This document shows, piece by piece, positions 1-5,932 of a stretch of 13,263 nt of DNA (position 1 is its first letter; the number at the start of each line of letters is the position of its first letter). Made by a program: the position numbers and the translations under genes. Below the pieces are notes generated by a model, which was given only the letters and a program-made list of their open reading frames with translations, ran no database searches and was not told where the DNA came from. This stretch comes from Candidatus Dadabacteria bacterium (GTDB lineage: Bacteria; Desulfobacterota_D; UBA1144; Nemesobacterales; Nemesobacteraceae): positions 1-13,263 of the forward strand of contig JAPOSJ010000042.1 in assembly GCA_026709745.1 (NCBI GenBank), read 5' to 3'.

Positions 1-2
1 CT

Positions 3-31
3 ATTATATTGCCACCAGATTGATTGCACAA
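3..31 (-). promoter_or_regulatory. Candidate sigma-70 promoter reading leftward out of the window
   Basis: On the minus strand a perfect -10 hexamer TATAAT (3-8) lies 17 bp downstream of TTGTGC (26-31), which matches the -35 consensus at only three positions. Transcription would begin just left of position 1, so the gene it serves is outside the window. It follows trmD in the same direction and may give the next gene, possibly rplS, its own promoter. The -10 is convincing and the -35 is weak, so this is a moderate call. Confidence 0.4.
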
Positions 32-38
32 GATACTA

Positions 39-97
39 TTAAGCATTGAGACAACAACAAACCATCAAAAAATCATAAACCGGCACATACCCTCCTT
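39..97 (-). other. Perfect Shine-Dalgarno with a 15-codon mini-ORF after trmD
   Basis: Reading leftward after the trmD stop, a full AAGGAGG (91-97) sits 4 nt before a GTG codon (84-86). That codon opens a 15-codon frame ending in TAA at 39-41 and encoding MPVYDFLMVCCCLNA, with three consecutive TGT cysteine codons. An ATG 2 nt from the Shine-Dalgarno opens an even shorter frame of 7 codons. In most operons of this type rplS follows trmD, but no L19 sequence is visible here. This could be a leader peptide, a decayed gene start or chance. The ribosome site is clear; that a product is made is a guess. Confidence 0.2.
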
Positions 98-109
98 ATT
101 CTCAACGAA

Positions 110-1408
110 TCAGATTCCGCAGGAAAACAGTCTGTCAAGCACTATGGCGGCGGCACTCCTTACAGAAAGATGGTTAAAATCGCTGTAACCGCTTATAGGT
201 TTCAGAACATAGTCGGAGGCCTGTATTGTCTCAAGAGTGAGCCCCCAACCGGTACCAAAAAGAATAAGAAAGGGGTCCGTGTTCTCAAATATTTTTTCCC
301 TGAGTTCCCTGTAACCGGTCATATCCTCAGAGAAGCGGGCGTCTGTAGTAACTATCTTCGGCTTTTTACCCTCAATCTCCTCTATCTGCCCGACTGCTTC
401 ATCAATCGTGCTTACTAAGCTTATAATGCCGAAAGCCCTGCTTTTGCTCTCGTTAAAATTCTTTCCCTCTCCCTCAATCCAGTGGTCGACAAGCCTGCCT
501 GCGAGTATTCGCTGCTGCTCTACTGGGTTTATCAGATAAAATTTCCTGATTCCGTACGTAGTAGCATCTCTCGATATGTCGTGGGCGTCTATGCTCTTAA
601 ATGCAGTAGGAACAACTTCCATGCGGCTGTTGTACGCAGGATAGTGCACAAGTGCTATGTAAACCCTGAAATCCGGTGAAGCATCGGCTTTAAGCTTTTG
701 CAGAAAAGAGTCTTCATCCTCTGAGAGACGCGCGTCGTCAAGGCATGAGGGGCTTTGCACAAAAGTGGCTTTTATGCTCTGCTGTCTTCTCCATTTCCTT
801 ATTCTTTCATGGTCTCCTGAAAGAAGCACCTCGGGCACATCCCTTCCCTCGTAAGTCCGGGGCTTTGTATACTGAGGATACTCAAGAAGGCCGTTTTTAA
901 GGGACTCAGATGCAAGGGATTCAGTGTTTCCCAAAACCCCTGGAAGATATCTCGATACGGCGTCCACTATCAGGGAACAGGCGTATTCTCCCCCGGAGTT
1001 TATGTATTTCCCGGTCGATATCTTCATGTCGACGTAAAGTTCGCTCACCCTCTCATCCACACCCTCATAGCGACCGCAGAGAATTATCAGCTGATCAAAC
1101 CCGCAGAGTTCCTGAGCCATATGGTCATTAAATTCATCCCCTTTGGGAGTTGTGAGAATCACGGCACTTCGAAGCTTTTTTTCTTTTATTTCAGAGACGG
1201 CATTGTCTATGGGCCCGGGGGTCATAAGCATTCCGCTTCCCCCTCCGTAGGGTGTATCGTCCGTTTTTCCGTGTTTTGAGTCCGAATAGCTTCTAAGATC
1301 GTGGACATTTATATCAACCGCACCACTCTCAATGGCCTTACTTATCACTCCGAATGAAAAAACGGAGTCGAAAAACCCGGGGAAAATTGTCACTATGTCA
1401 AACTTCAT
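110..1408 (-). CDS. trmD: tRNA (guanine37-N1)-methyltransferase TrmD fused to a second SPOUT RNA methyltransferase domain
   Basis: TrmD methylates N1 of G37 next to the anticodon, using SAM, and prevents frameshifting. Residues 1 to about 235 are a full TrmD: PYGGGSGM (53-60), the knot segment CGRYEGVDERV (111-121) and SGGEYACSLIVDAVSRYLPG (138-157) containing the expected catalytic Asp149. Residues 247-429 are a second complete knotted domain of the type found as a separate protein beside trmD in Desulfovibrio and Geobacter (PF09936-like): ALVHYP (252-257), TYGIRKFYLINP (284-295), LFGTGWGL (383-390) and NHLSVRSAAAI (412-422). Ordinary TrmD is about 240 aa, so 432 aa fits a real fusion in one uninterrupted frame. 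The usual GDYVL before SGGE is changed to GKYIN (133-137). Last visible gene of the ffh operon, 11 bp after rimM, with no close Shine-Dalgarno, so probably translationally coupled. The TrmD call is near certain; the substrate of the second domain is unknown. Confidence 0.95.
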   Translation of the reverse strand: MKFDIVTIFPGFFDSVFSFGVISKAIESGAVDINVHDLRSYSDSKHGKTDDTPYGGGSGMLMTPGPIDNAVSEIKEKKLRSAVILTTPKGDEFNDHMAQELCGFDQLIILCGRYEGVDERVSELYVDMKISTGKYINSGGEYACSLIVDAVSRYLPGVLGNTESLASESLKNGLLEYPQYTKPRTYEGRDVPEVLLSGDHERIRKWRRQQSIKATFVQSPSCLDDARLSEDEDSFLQKLKADASPDFRVYIALVHYPAYNSRMEVVPTAFKSIDAHDISRDATTYGIRKFYLINPVEQQRILAGRLVDHWIEGEGKNFNESKSRAFGIISLVSTIDEAVGQIEEIEGKKPKIVTTDARFSEDMTGYRELREKIFENTDPFLILFGTGWGLTLETIQASDYVLKPISGYSDFNHLSVRSAAAIVLDRLFSCGI

Positions 1409-1419
1409 AGCTGTATCGG

Positions 1420-1953
1420 CTACTCAAAAAGCCCCTCAACCTCCTCCACGGTGATAATTGAACCCTCGAGGTCCACATCCGTAACGAATTTTTTAACAAA
1501 TGGAACCAGAAATTCCCGATTCTGTTCCGAATTTTTTATCACGAGAATATCGTGCCCACCCGAATCAATGAGTTTCTCTACCTCCCCAAGATCATCTCCG
1601 AGGGAGGTTCTGACCCTAAGCCCGATCAGGTCAGTCCAGTAGTATTCATCTTCCCTAGGAGCACTAAGATCGCTTCTTTTGACCAGCACGTGGAGATTTT
1701 TAAGCGCATCGGCAGCTTCGGGAGTATCAATACCCGCAAACTTCACAATCGCGGCGCTTCTCTGGGTTCTTATCCGGGACAGGCTTAACTTTCGGGGTTC
1801 TTTGAGGCCGGGGGATTCTAAGTAAATCTCTTTGACGCTTGAGAGGGTTTCGGGATGTCCGCCGAAGACAAATACCTTAACTTCACCGTAAAGACCGTGT
1901 CTTCTGGTTATCTTTCCGTAGAGGACAAGATTTTGTTTCGCGCTTTGCGGCAA
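1420..1953 (-). CDS. rimM: Ribosome maturation factor RimM
   Basis: RimM binds S19 and assists maturation of the 30S head and 16S rRNA processing. The 177-aa length is normal. The N-terminal barrel domain begins with LVLYGKITRRHGLYGEVKV (9-27), the family signature. The C-terminal PRC-barrel runs from EYYWTDLIGLRV (103-114) through DILVI (135-139) to EFLVPFVKKFVTDVDL (147-162). The start is a TTG only 2 nt after the khpA stop. No ATG lies nearby, and the TTG puts the conserved LYGKI at the usual distance from the N terminus. With no strong Shine-Dalgarno next to it, translation is probably coupled to khpA. The neighbours rpsP, khpA and trmD are its standard operon partners. Confidence 0.96.
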   Translation of the reverse strand: MPQSAKQNLVLYGKITRRHGLYGEVKVFVFGGHPETLSSVKEIYLESPGLKEPRKLSLSRIRTQRSAAIVKFAGIDTPEAADALKNLHVLVKRSDLSAPREDEYYWTDLIGLRVRTSLGDDLGEVEKLIDSGGHDILVIKNSEQNREFLVPFVKKFVTDVDLEGSIITVEEVEGLFE

Positions 1954-1955
1954 TG

Positions 1956-2195
1956 CTATTCAAGAATCTCCAGAACGGCGCGTTTTTTCATTTTTGCGGC
2001 CGCGGCACTCAATATGCTGCGAATCGCCTTTGCGGTTCTTCCCTGCCTTCCTATTACTTTCCCCATGTCGTCAGAGGCCACTCTAAGCTCAATAACTGTA
2101 GTTTTCTCACCCGTGACTTCCTTTACCTTAACCTTATCGGGGCTGTCAACGATGGATTTAGCCATGAATTCGACAAACTCTCTGAGCTGGCTCAT
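1956..2195 (-). CDS. khpA: KH-domain RNA-binding protein KhpA (YlqC family)
   Basis: A 79-aa protein made of a single KH domain. The diagnostic GxxG loop lies in GKVIGRQGR (45-53), followed by the helix TAKAIRSILSAAAAKMKKR. In Firmicutes, KhpA pairs with KhpB/Jag and binds many transcripts, affecting cell elongation and division. That role is known from other bacteria and only inferred here. The place between rpsP and rimM is the conserved position of this family. The ATG is preceded by AGGAGG, which overlaps a small hairpin listed separately. The length and motif leave little doubt about the family. Confidence 0.94.
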   Translation of the reverse strand: MSQLREFVEFMAKSIVDSPDKVKVKEVTGEKTTVIELRVASDDMGKVIGRQGRTAKAIRSILSAAAAKMKKRAVLEILE

Positions 2196-2196
2196 A

Positions 2197-2211
2197 AGGA
2201 GTGCTCCTCCT
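2197..2211 (-). promoter_or_regulatory. Hairpin that can hide the khpA Shine-Dalgarno
   Basis: On the mRNA strand the khpA leader reads AGGAG, five loop bases GAGCA, then CTCCT, ending one base before the ATG at 2195. The two pentamers are perfect reverse complements, so the only strong ribosome site can pair with the bases just before the start codon. The stem is only 5 bp. It could damp initiation at khpA or make it depend on ribosomes arriving from rpsP, but it may also be chance in a purine-rich leader. Confidence 0.35.
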
Positions 2212-2261
2212 GAAACTGAAATCTCTGTGTACGAATTTTCGTGTGAAGGAAAACAGATATG

Positions 2262-2495
2262 CTAGGCAACCTGCGATATAAGCTTATTCACCCTGTTGGT
2301 TGTCTTGGCACCGTTATCCATCCATGCCTTCACTCTTTCCATATCTACCTTTAGCTCATGGGGCTTTCTCCGCGGATCATAATGCCCAAGTATTTCAAGA
2401 AACTTCCCATCACGCGGCGAACGCACATCCGCCGCAACTATTCTGTAAAACGGTCTTTTTTTGGACCCTATCCTGCTCAATCTTATCTTGACCAA
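2262..2495 (-). CDS. rpsP: 30S ribosomal protein S16
   Basis: S16 is a small 30S subunit protein contacting 16S rRNA and needed for ordered assembly. The 77-aa sequence carries the full family pattern: MVKIRLSRIGSKKRPFYRIV (1-20), then RSPRDGKFLEILGHYDPRRK (25-44) and a C-terminal helix around VKAWMDNGAKTTNRVNKLI. The start is TTG (2493-2495), preceded by AGGAGG 10 nt upstream. No ATG or GTG lies between them, and the translation starts exactly where S16 should. It lies 43 bp downstream of ffh, within the same leftward operon, and 66 bp before khpA. Confidence 0.97.
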   Translation of the reverse strand: MVKIRLSRIGSKKRPFYRIVAADVRSPRDGKFLEILGHYDPRRKPHELKVDMERVKAWMDNGAKTTNRVNKLISQVA

Positions 2496-2538
2496 ACTGC
2501 TTCTACCTCCTGAATTCGGGATTAAAAACTCACTCCCG

Positions 2539-3873
2539 TCATCTGAATCTCATCATTCGCTTTGTTAGTTTACCCATTTTCCCCATATTTTTCATCATGT
2601 TCCGCATCTGTATGTAGTTTTTTACCATACGGTTCACATCAGGAACAGTAGTTCCACTCCCTTTTGCGATTCTTTTTCTGCGGCTACCGTTCAGGATAGC
2701 ATGATTTCTTCTCTCGGGCACCGTCATGGAGTTGATTATTGCGAGGTTCTTTTTCATCTCACCTTCTGCCTTCACCATAGCTTCCGGGTTGTCGGTGATT
2801 TTCTTCATCCCCGGAACCATGTGCGCTATGTTCTCAAGAGAACCGAGTTTTCCCATTGCCAGTATTGATTCCCTGTAGTCTTCAAGAGAGAACTGCTTTT
2901 TCGATATTCTCTGCGCAAGTTTTTTCGTCTTCTCCTCTTCAAAGGCCTCTTCTGCCTTTTCTATAAGGCTCAGCACATCACCCATCCCCAGTATCCTTGA
3001 GGCTATTCTCTCGGGATGAAAAACCTCAAGGGCATCGGCACTCTCTCCAGTTCCGAAAAACTTGATCGGCTTGCCGGTGGTGGCCTTTATAGAAAGCGCA
3101 GCACCTCCCCTCGCGTCTGCGTCCATCTTCGTGAGAACCACGCCGTCAAGATTGATGGCCTCATCAAAGCTCTGCGAAACGTTAACGGCATCCTGTCCCG
3201 TCATCGAGTCGGCGATTAGAAGAATTTCATGGGGATTCACTCTCTGTTTTATGCTGCCGAGCTCATCCATAAGTTCACTGTCAAGATGAAGACGTCCCGC
3301 GGTGTCTATAATCACGGCATCCGCCCCATATTTTGTGGAGGCAGATAGTGCGTCTGAGCACACGTCCACGGGATCAGAACCGGCCGCTGTATCGTAAACG
3401 CTGACATCTATTTTTTCTCCGAGCACTTTAAGCTGCTCTATTGCTGCGGGACGGTATATGTCGGCAGGGACAAGCAGAGGGGTTTTGCCATGGCGCTCCC
3501 TTAGAAACTTGGCAAGCTTCGAGGCGGTGGTAGTTTTTCCCGAACCCTGAAGCCCGACCAGCATTATTATCACGGGAGGTGAGACGTTGAGATTCAGGGG
3601 TTCATTCTCCCGCCCCAGAATTCCCGTAAGCTCCTCTTTAACTATCTTTATGAACTGCTGTCCGGGATTAAGGCTGCCTTCAACCTCACGACCCAGTGAC
3701 CTTTCCTTTACAAGGTCGGTAAACTGGCGGACCACCCTGAAATTGACATCCGCCTCGAGAAGGCTGAGACGTACTTCGCGAAGAGCGTCCTCTATATTCT
3801 TTTCGCTTAGCTTTCCATAGCCACCTATTCTCTTGAGTGTGGTGCCTAATTTTTTCGAGATTCCTTCAAACAT
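2539..3873 (-). CDS. ffh: Signal recognition particle GTPase Ffh (SRP54)
   Basis: Ffh binds 4.5S RNA and hydrophobic signal sequences on nascent chains, and brings the ribosome to FtsY and the SecYEG translocon. The 444 aa match the family. N domain: residues 1 to about 88. G domain: P-loop GLQGSGKT (107-114), DTAGR (190-194) and TKMD (248-251). The M domain follows LGMGDVLSLIEKAEEAF (295-311), with the SRP-RNA-binding stretch RRKRIAKGSG (398-407) and a methionine-rich C terminus (MRNMMKNMGKMGKLTKRMMRFR region, 423-444). First gene of the leftward operon. No strong Shine-Dalgarno is seen before the ATG. A plausible promoter lies about 45 bp upstream. Confidence 0.98.
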   Translation of the reverse strand: MFEGISKKLGTTLKRIGGYGKLSEKNIEDALREVRLSLLEADVNFRVVRQFTDLVKERSLGREVEGSLNPGQQFIKIVKEELTGILGRENEPLNLNVSPPVIIMLVGLQGSGKTTTASKLAKFLRERHGKTPLLVPADIYRPAAIEQLKVLGEKIDVSVYDTAAGSDPVDVCSDALSASTKYGADAVIIDTAGRLHLDSELMDELGSIKQRVNPHEILLIADSMTGQDAVNVSQSFDEAINLDGVVLTKMDADARGGAALSIKATTGKPIKFFGTGESADALEVFHPERIASRILGMGDVLSLIEKAEEAFEEEKTKKLAQRISKKQFSLEDYRESILAMGKLGSLENIAHMVPGMKKITDNPEAMVKAEGEMKKNLAIINSMTVPERRNHAILNGSRRKRIAKGSGTTVPDVNRMVKNYIQMRNMMKNMGKMGKLTKRMMRFR

Positions 3874-3917
3874 AGTTGCATTGCCGCCGCTTTAAGCCAT
3901 CCAGTAGGGTGTGTCAC

Positions 3918-3945
3918 AATATAATACCGGAATTACAAAACACAA
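3918..3945 (-). promoter_or_regulatory. Candidate promoter of the ffh operon
   Basis: On the minus strand TTGTGT (3940-3945) and TATATT (3918-3923) are 16 bp apart, in the AT-rich patch upstream of ffh. The predicted start near 3911 gives a leader of about 40 nt. It is the best sigma-70-like pair between ffh and the transposon. The -35 is imperfect. The transposon end at 4015 lies about 70 bp upstream, so insertion did not separate the promoter from ffh. Confidence 0.4.
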
Positions 3946-4006
3946 TCCTTCCCCGTTAAGACACTAGTAAATCTCAGAATTCGCGCAATTGCTCAACGAA
4001 GCCTTG

Positions 4007-4014
4007 ATTGGAAA
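4007..4014. repeat. Left copy of imperfect 8-bp target duplication
   Basis: ATTGGAAA lies immediately outside the left inverted repeat and matches the right-flank octamer ACTGCAAA at 6 of 8 positions. The two differences could be mutations since insertion, in keeping with the decayed transposase. With only 8 bp and two mismatches, chance similarity cannot be excluded. Confidence 0.5.
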
Positions 4015-4038
4015 GGGAATTACCAATTTAAGTTGACA
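4015..4038 (+). repeat. Left terminal inverted repeat of the IS1595-family element
   Basis: Begins with GGG, followed by AATTACCAATTTAAGTTGAC and a final A. Its reverse complement recurs at 6464-6487 with a single change (GGG against GGA at the outer end). The last six bases, TTGACA, also form the -35 box of the transposase promoter, so the repeat serves both as transposon end and as promoter half. Confidence 0.9.
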
Positions 4039-4060
4039 AACCTTTGTAATTTAGTAAAAT
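4033..4060 (+). promoter_or_regulatory. Transposase promoter with its -35 box in the terminal repeat
   Basis: A perfect -35 TTGACA (4033-4038, the inner end of the left repeat) is followed after 16 bp by TAAAAT (4055-4060). AAGGAG (4072-4077) then lies 9 nt before the transposase ATG at 4087. Promoter, ribosome site and start are all well placed, so the transposase relic is probably still transcribed. Confidence 0.65.
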
Positions 4061-4086
4061 TATAGATAGTTAAGGAGATCAACTCA

Positions 4087-4879
4087 ATGGGTCAGCTAGC
4101 AAAATCGGCTAGGAAAAGAATCAGTCTTTTAGAGTTTACGCGGACTTTTGATTCAGAAGAAAAAGCTATGAGGTTTTTTGAATCTGTACGGTGGCGCAAG
4201 GGGAGATGTTGCCCACACTGTGGTTCTACTGAAACAAAAGAAGCAACTCATAAAACAATGCCGTATTGGTGTCCGTCTTGCCGTAAGTATTTCAGTGTAA
4301 GAACAAAGACACTGATGGAAGAAAGCAGGTTACCTTACCTTACATGGCTTACGGCTATTTACCTTATCAGAACATCCTTAAAGGGAATCTCAAGTACAAA
4401 GCTGGGAAACGACCTGGGTATATCCCAGCAGTCAGCATGGTTTCTTGGTCATCGCATCCGTGAAGGATGGAAAGCCAACGCTCCTGAAATGCTTATGGAG
4501 ATAGGTGGAAGTTGATGAGGCTTATTTAGGCGGTCTTGAAAAGAAAAAACATAAGAGCCAAAAGGCAAGAGTTTTACAAGTAGAAAGTCCAGACGCACAG
4601 ATACTACACTGGATTATTCTTAAGAATGTCGCTGAAGGCGCAAAGACTTACACTGTGATGATCACAGGGGATATGCCGGCATTGAAAAGCACGGATTCAA
4701 GCATGAAACAGTACATCATTCAGTCGGAGAGTATGTAAGAGGGGAAGCTCATACTAAACTCAGTAGAGTCATGGTGGGCAATGCTTAAAAGGTGATACGA
4801 CGGAACGTATCATAAGATGTTCCCTAAGCACCTGCAAAAGTATCTTGATGAGTTTGCCGACCGTACCAATGTTCGTTAG
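4087..4879 (+). pseudogene. IS1595-family transposase, broken by frameshifts, a stop and an internal deletion
   Basis: The first 138 or so residues are intact: a zinc ribbon with CCPHC (41-45) and CPSC (62-65), then the family helix-turn-helix region TSLKGISSTKLGNDLGISQQ (96-115) and SAWFLGHRIREGW. The frame then breaks near 4502. VEVDEAYLGG, with the first catalytic Asp, continues from 4505 in another frame. An extra GT at 4655-4656 breaks it again; removing it restores YTDDHRGYAGIEKHGF with the second Asp. An extra A at 4756-4758 breaks it a third time, after which NSVESWWAMLKR and YDGTYHKMFPKHLQKYLDEF follow, with TGA (4793-4795) where a glycine is expected. Compared with relatives, a stretch after KKKHKSQKA is missing, and the protein ends at TAG 4877-4879, short of the usual C terminus. 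The element cannot make its own transposase. Confidence 0.9.
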
Positions 4880-4893
4880 CTGGTTATATATCA

Positions 4894-5103
4894 ATGAATG
4901 TAGTTGGTAACGCTTTTGCTTGGGGCATTGATTATAACAAACAAGTGCCTTCTTATGGAACATGGTGGAGTGCCATAACTTGGGATATAAGTGGTACAGG
5001 AACTCACAGTTACAATTCCAGTTATATTTTATCTTCTGTTTCACAAGGCATGGATGCATTTATACTAAAATACTTAAAAGCAAACGAGAAAGATTGCAAA
5101 TAA
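4894..5103 (+). CDS. Small hypothetical protein, probably the C-terminal remnant of a longer gene
   Basis: An open frame of 69 codons, rich in Trp, Tyr, Ser and Gly in its first two thirds (AWGIDYNKQV, YGTWWSAITW, GTGTHSYNSS) and ending in an amphipathic stretch, YILSSVSQGMDAFILKYLKA, then NEKDCK. The frame is open upstream of the ATG into the end of the transposase (through AGYIS), and no Shine-Dalgarno precedes the ATG. The composition looks like the tail of an exported or periplasmic protein whose 5' part is gone, but no signal peptide is visible. I do not recognise the family. It may be an older passenger gene truncated at the 4880 junction, and need not be expressed. Confidence 0.4.
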   Translation: MNVVGNAFAWGIDYNKQVPSYGTWWSAITWDISGTGTHSYNSSYILSSVSQGMDAFILKYLKANEKDCK

Positions 5104-5119
5104 CTTCTACAAAGATACG

Positions 5120-5148
5120 TTGATTAATAAGCGGTAAATATATATACT
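5120..5148 (+). promoter_or_regulatory. Promoter of the passenger cassette
   Basis: TTGATT (5120-5125) and TATACT (5143-5148) are 17 bp apart, close to the sigma-70 consensus. A start near 5155 would give a very short leader, opening just before the AGGAGGG (5158-5164) that serves the 70-aa gene at 5171. This gives the cassette its own expression signals, independent of the dead transposase. Confidence 0.6.
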
Positions 5149-5170
5149 TTTCATTGTAGGAGGGAAGCAA

Positions 5171-5383
5171 ATGAATAACAAATTAGACCAAAACGGTTTT
5201 TTTGGGTCTACGCTTTCAAATGAAAAAACAGTTACCCCTAAGTCGCTAATGAAAATTTTAGAAAATGACGCTTCTGAAATAGAATCAATAAAGTTCATTG
5301 CACCACGCATTAATTCAGATGATTTTGGACATTTCAAAGTCCGATGGGAGTTCCCTCAATATGGAGTGAAAAATGCAAGGTGA
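5171..5383 (+). CDS. 70-aa hypothetical protein, first gene of the passenger cassette
   Basis: A soluble acidic-to-neutral protein with no signal peptide or membrane segment. A polar N-terminal half with a likely helix (SLMKILENDASEI, 25-37) is followed by an apparent beta-rich end, ESIKFIAPRINSDDFGHFKV (38-57) then RWEFPQYGV. Translation signals are excellent: AGGAGGG 6 nt before the ATG and a strong promoter just upstream. Its last codons overlap the start of the next gene by 11 bp, so the two are probably translationally coupled and may act together. I do not recognise the family. The overlap with a membrane protein gene would suit a regulator or partner of that protein, but this is a guess. 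Confidence 0.7.
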   Translation: MNNKLDQNGFFGSTLSNEKTVTPKSLMKILENDASEIESIKFIAPRINSDDFGHFKVRWEFPQYGVKNAR

Positions 5384-5777
5384 GACGCAAGCTTCTAAAA
5401 ATCCCGATCACCAAATCATAAATCGTTACATTACACTTTGTGAACAGGAACTCGAAGTTGATCGTCGTAAAGTTGACGCAAGAATAAACGAACAAAATAA
5501 TATGAAAGAAGTGGCTATAGCGTCTATAGCAGCCCAAAAAGAAGATAGACAGGAATCTAGAAAAATTTCTCAATTGGAATCAAAAAATAATCGAATATTC
5601 ATATTGATTATTGTTGCAATTTTTGTGGGGTTTTTAGTATTTGCAATTTTACAAAATCATATTGATTTGGCTAAACAAATTGCAACTTATTCTTTTACCG
5701 TAATTATATCCGCCTTCGGTGGATATGGTTACGCAATAAAACGGATGGGATCAATGTCGACAAACTTACAAGAATAA
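5373..5777 (+). CDS. 134-aa membrane protein with N-terminal coiled coil and two transmembrane helices
   Basis: Residues 16-72 are highly charged and heptad-like (ITLCEQELEVDRRKVDARIN, EVAIASIAAQ, QESRKISQLESKNN), as in a coiled coil. They are followed by a hydrophobic helix at 75-94 (IFILIIVAIFVGFLVFAILQ), a short polar loop and a second helix at about 103-123 ending YGYAIKRMG. Arg and Lys flank both helices (KNNR before the first, KR after the second), which suits both termini in the cytoplasm with a short outer loop. The ATG overlaps the preceding gene by 11 bp, with GGAG (5362-5365) as ribosome site. Family not recognised. Small coiled-coil membrane proteins occur among toxin and phage-defence effectors, but nothing here proves such a role. 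Confidence 0.75.
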   Translation: MQGETQASKNPDHQIINRYITLCEQELEVDRRKVDARINEQNNMKEVAIASIAAQKEDRQESRKISQLESKNNRIFILIIVAIFVGFLVFAILQNHIDLAKQIATYSFTVIISAFGGYGYAIKRMGSMSTNLQE

Positions 5778-5798
5778 AATGTGTAAAGTAGGTTTCCA

Positions 5799-5924
5799 AT
5801 GCCAGAGAAACAACCAGAACAACCAATCCCCCATATGTCAGATGTAAGCTTTGAAGATGTGGTAAGCATTCTTCTGGGAGTGCCACCTAAAGGGGAAGAA
5901 ATTACTGTTTACGAAGACCAATAA
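5799..5924 (+). CDS. 41-aa hypothetical protein, third gene of the passenger cassette
   Basis: A short frame starting 21 bp after the 134-aa gene, reading MPEKQPEQPIPHMSD and then VSFEDVVSILLGVPPKGEE. The Gln/Pro-rich start is followed by one amphipathic helix ending in a Pro-Pro turn and an acidic tail. The pattern of a polar head, FED..V..LL..PP and a charged tail looks like a genuine small protein rather than random translation, and it lies collinear with and close to the two upstream genes. The ribosome site is weak (AGTAGG, 5788-5793). Function unknown; a small partner or regulator of the membrane protein is one possibility. Confidence 0.5.
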   Translation: MPEKQPEQPIPHMSDVSFEDVVSILLGVPPKGEEITVYEDQ

Positions 5925-5932
5925 GGAGTAAC

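Noticed and set aside
1855..2265. 136-codon plus-strand open frame over rimM/khpA
   Set aside because: It covers the start of rimM, all of khpA and the gap to rpsP on the opposite strand. The minus-strand genes have clear family signatures and conserved order.
3874..4014. Possible 4.5S SRP RNA gene beside ffh
   Set aside because: No long hairpin with the conserved GGAA tetraloop and internal loop is visible in this gap; only a short GCAATTGC palindrome is present.
4769..5059. 96-codon minus-strand open frame across the transposase end
   Set aside because: The plus strand carries the recognisable transposase C-terminal region here, so the antisense frame is incidental.
5704..5886. 60-codon minus-strand open frame in the passenger cassette
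   Set aside because: It overlaps the second membrane helix of the 134-aa gene and the 41-aa gene on the opposite strand and has no ribosome site. The plus-strand reading is better supported.
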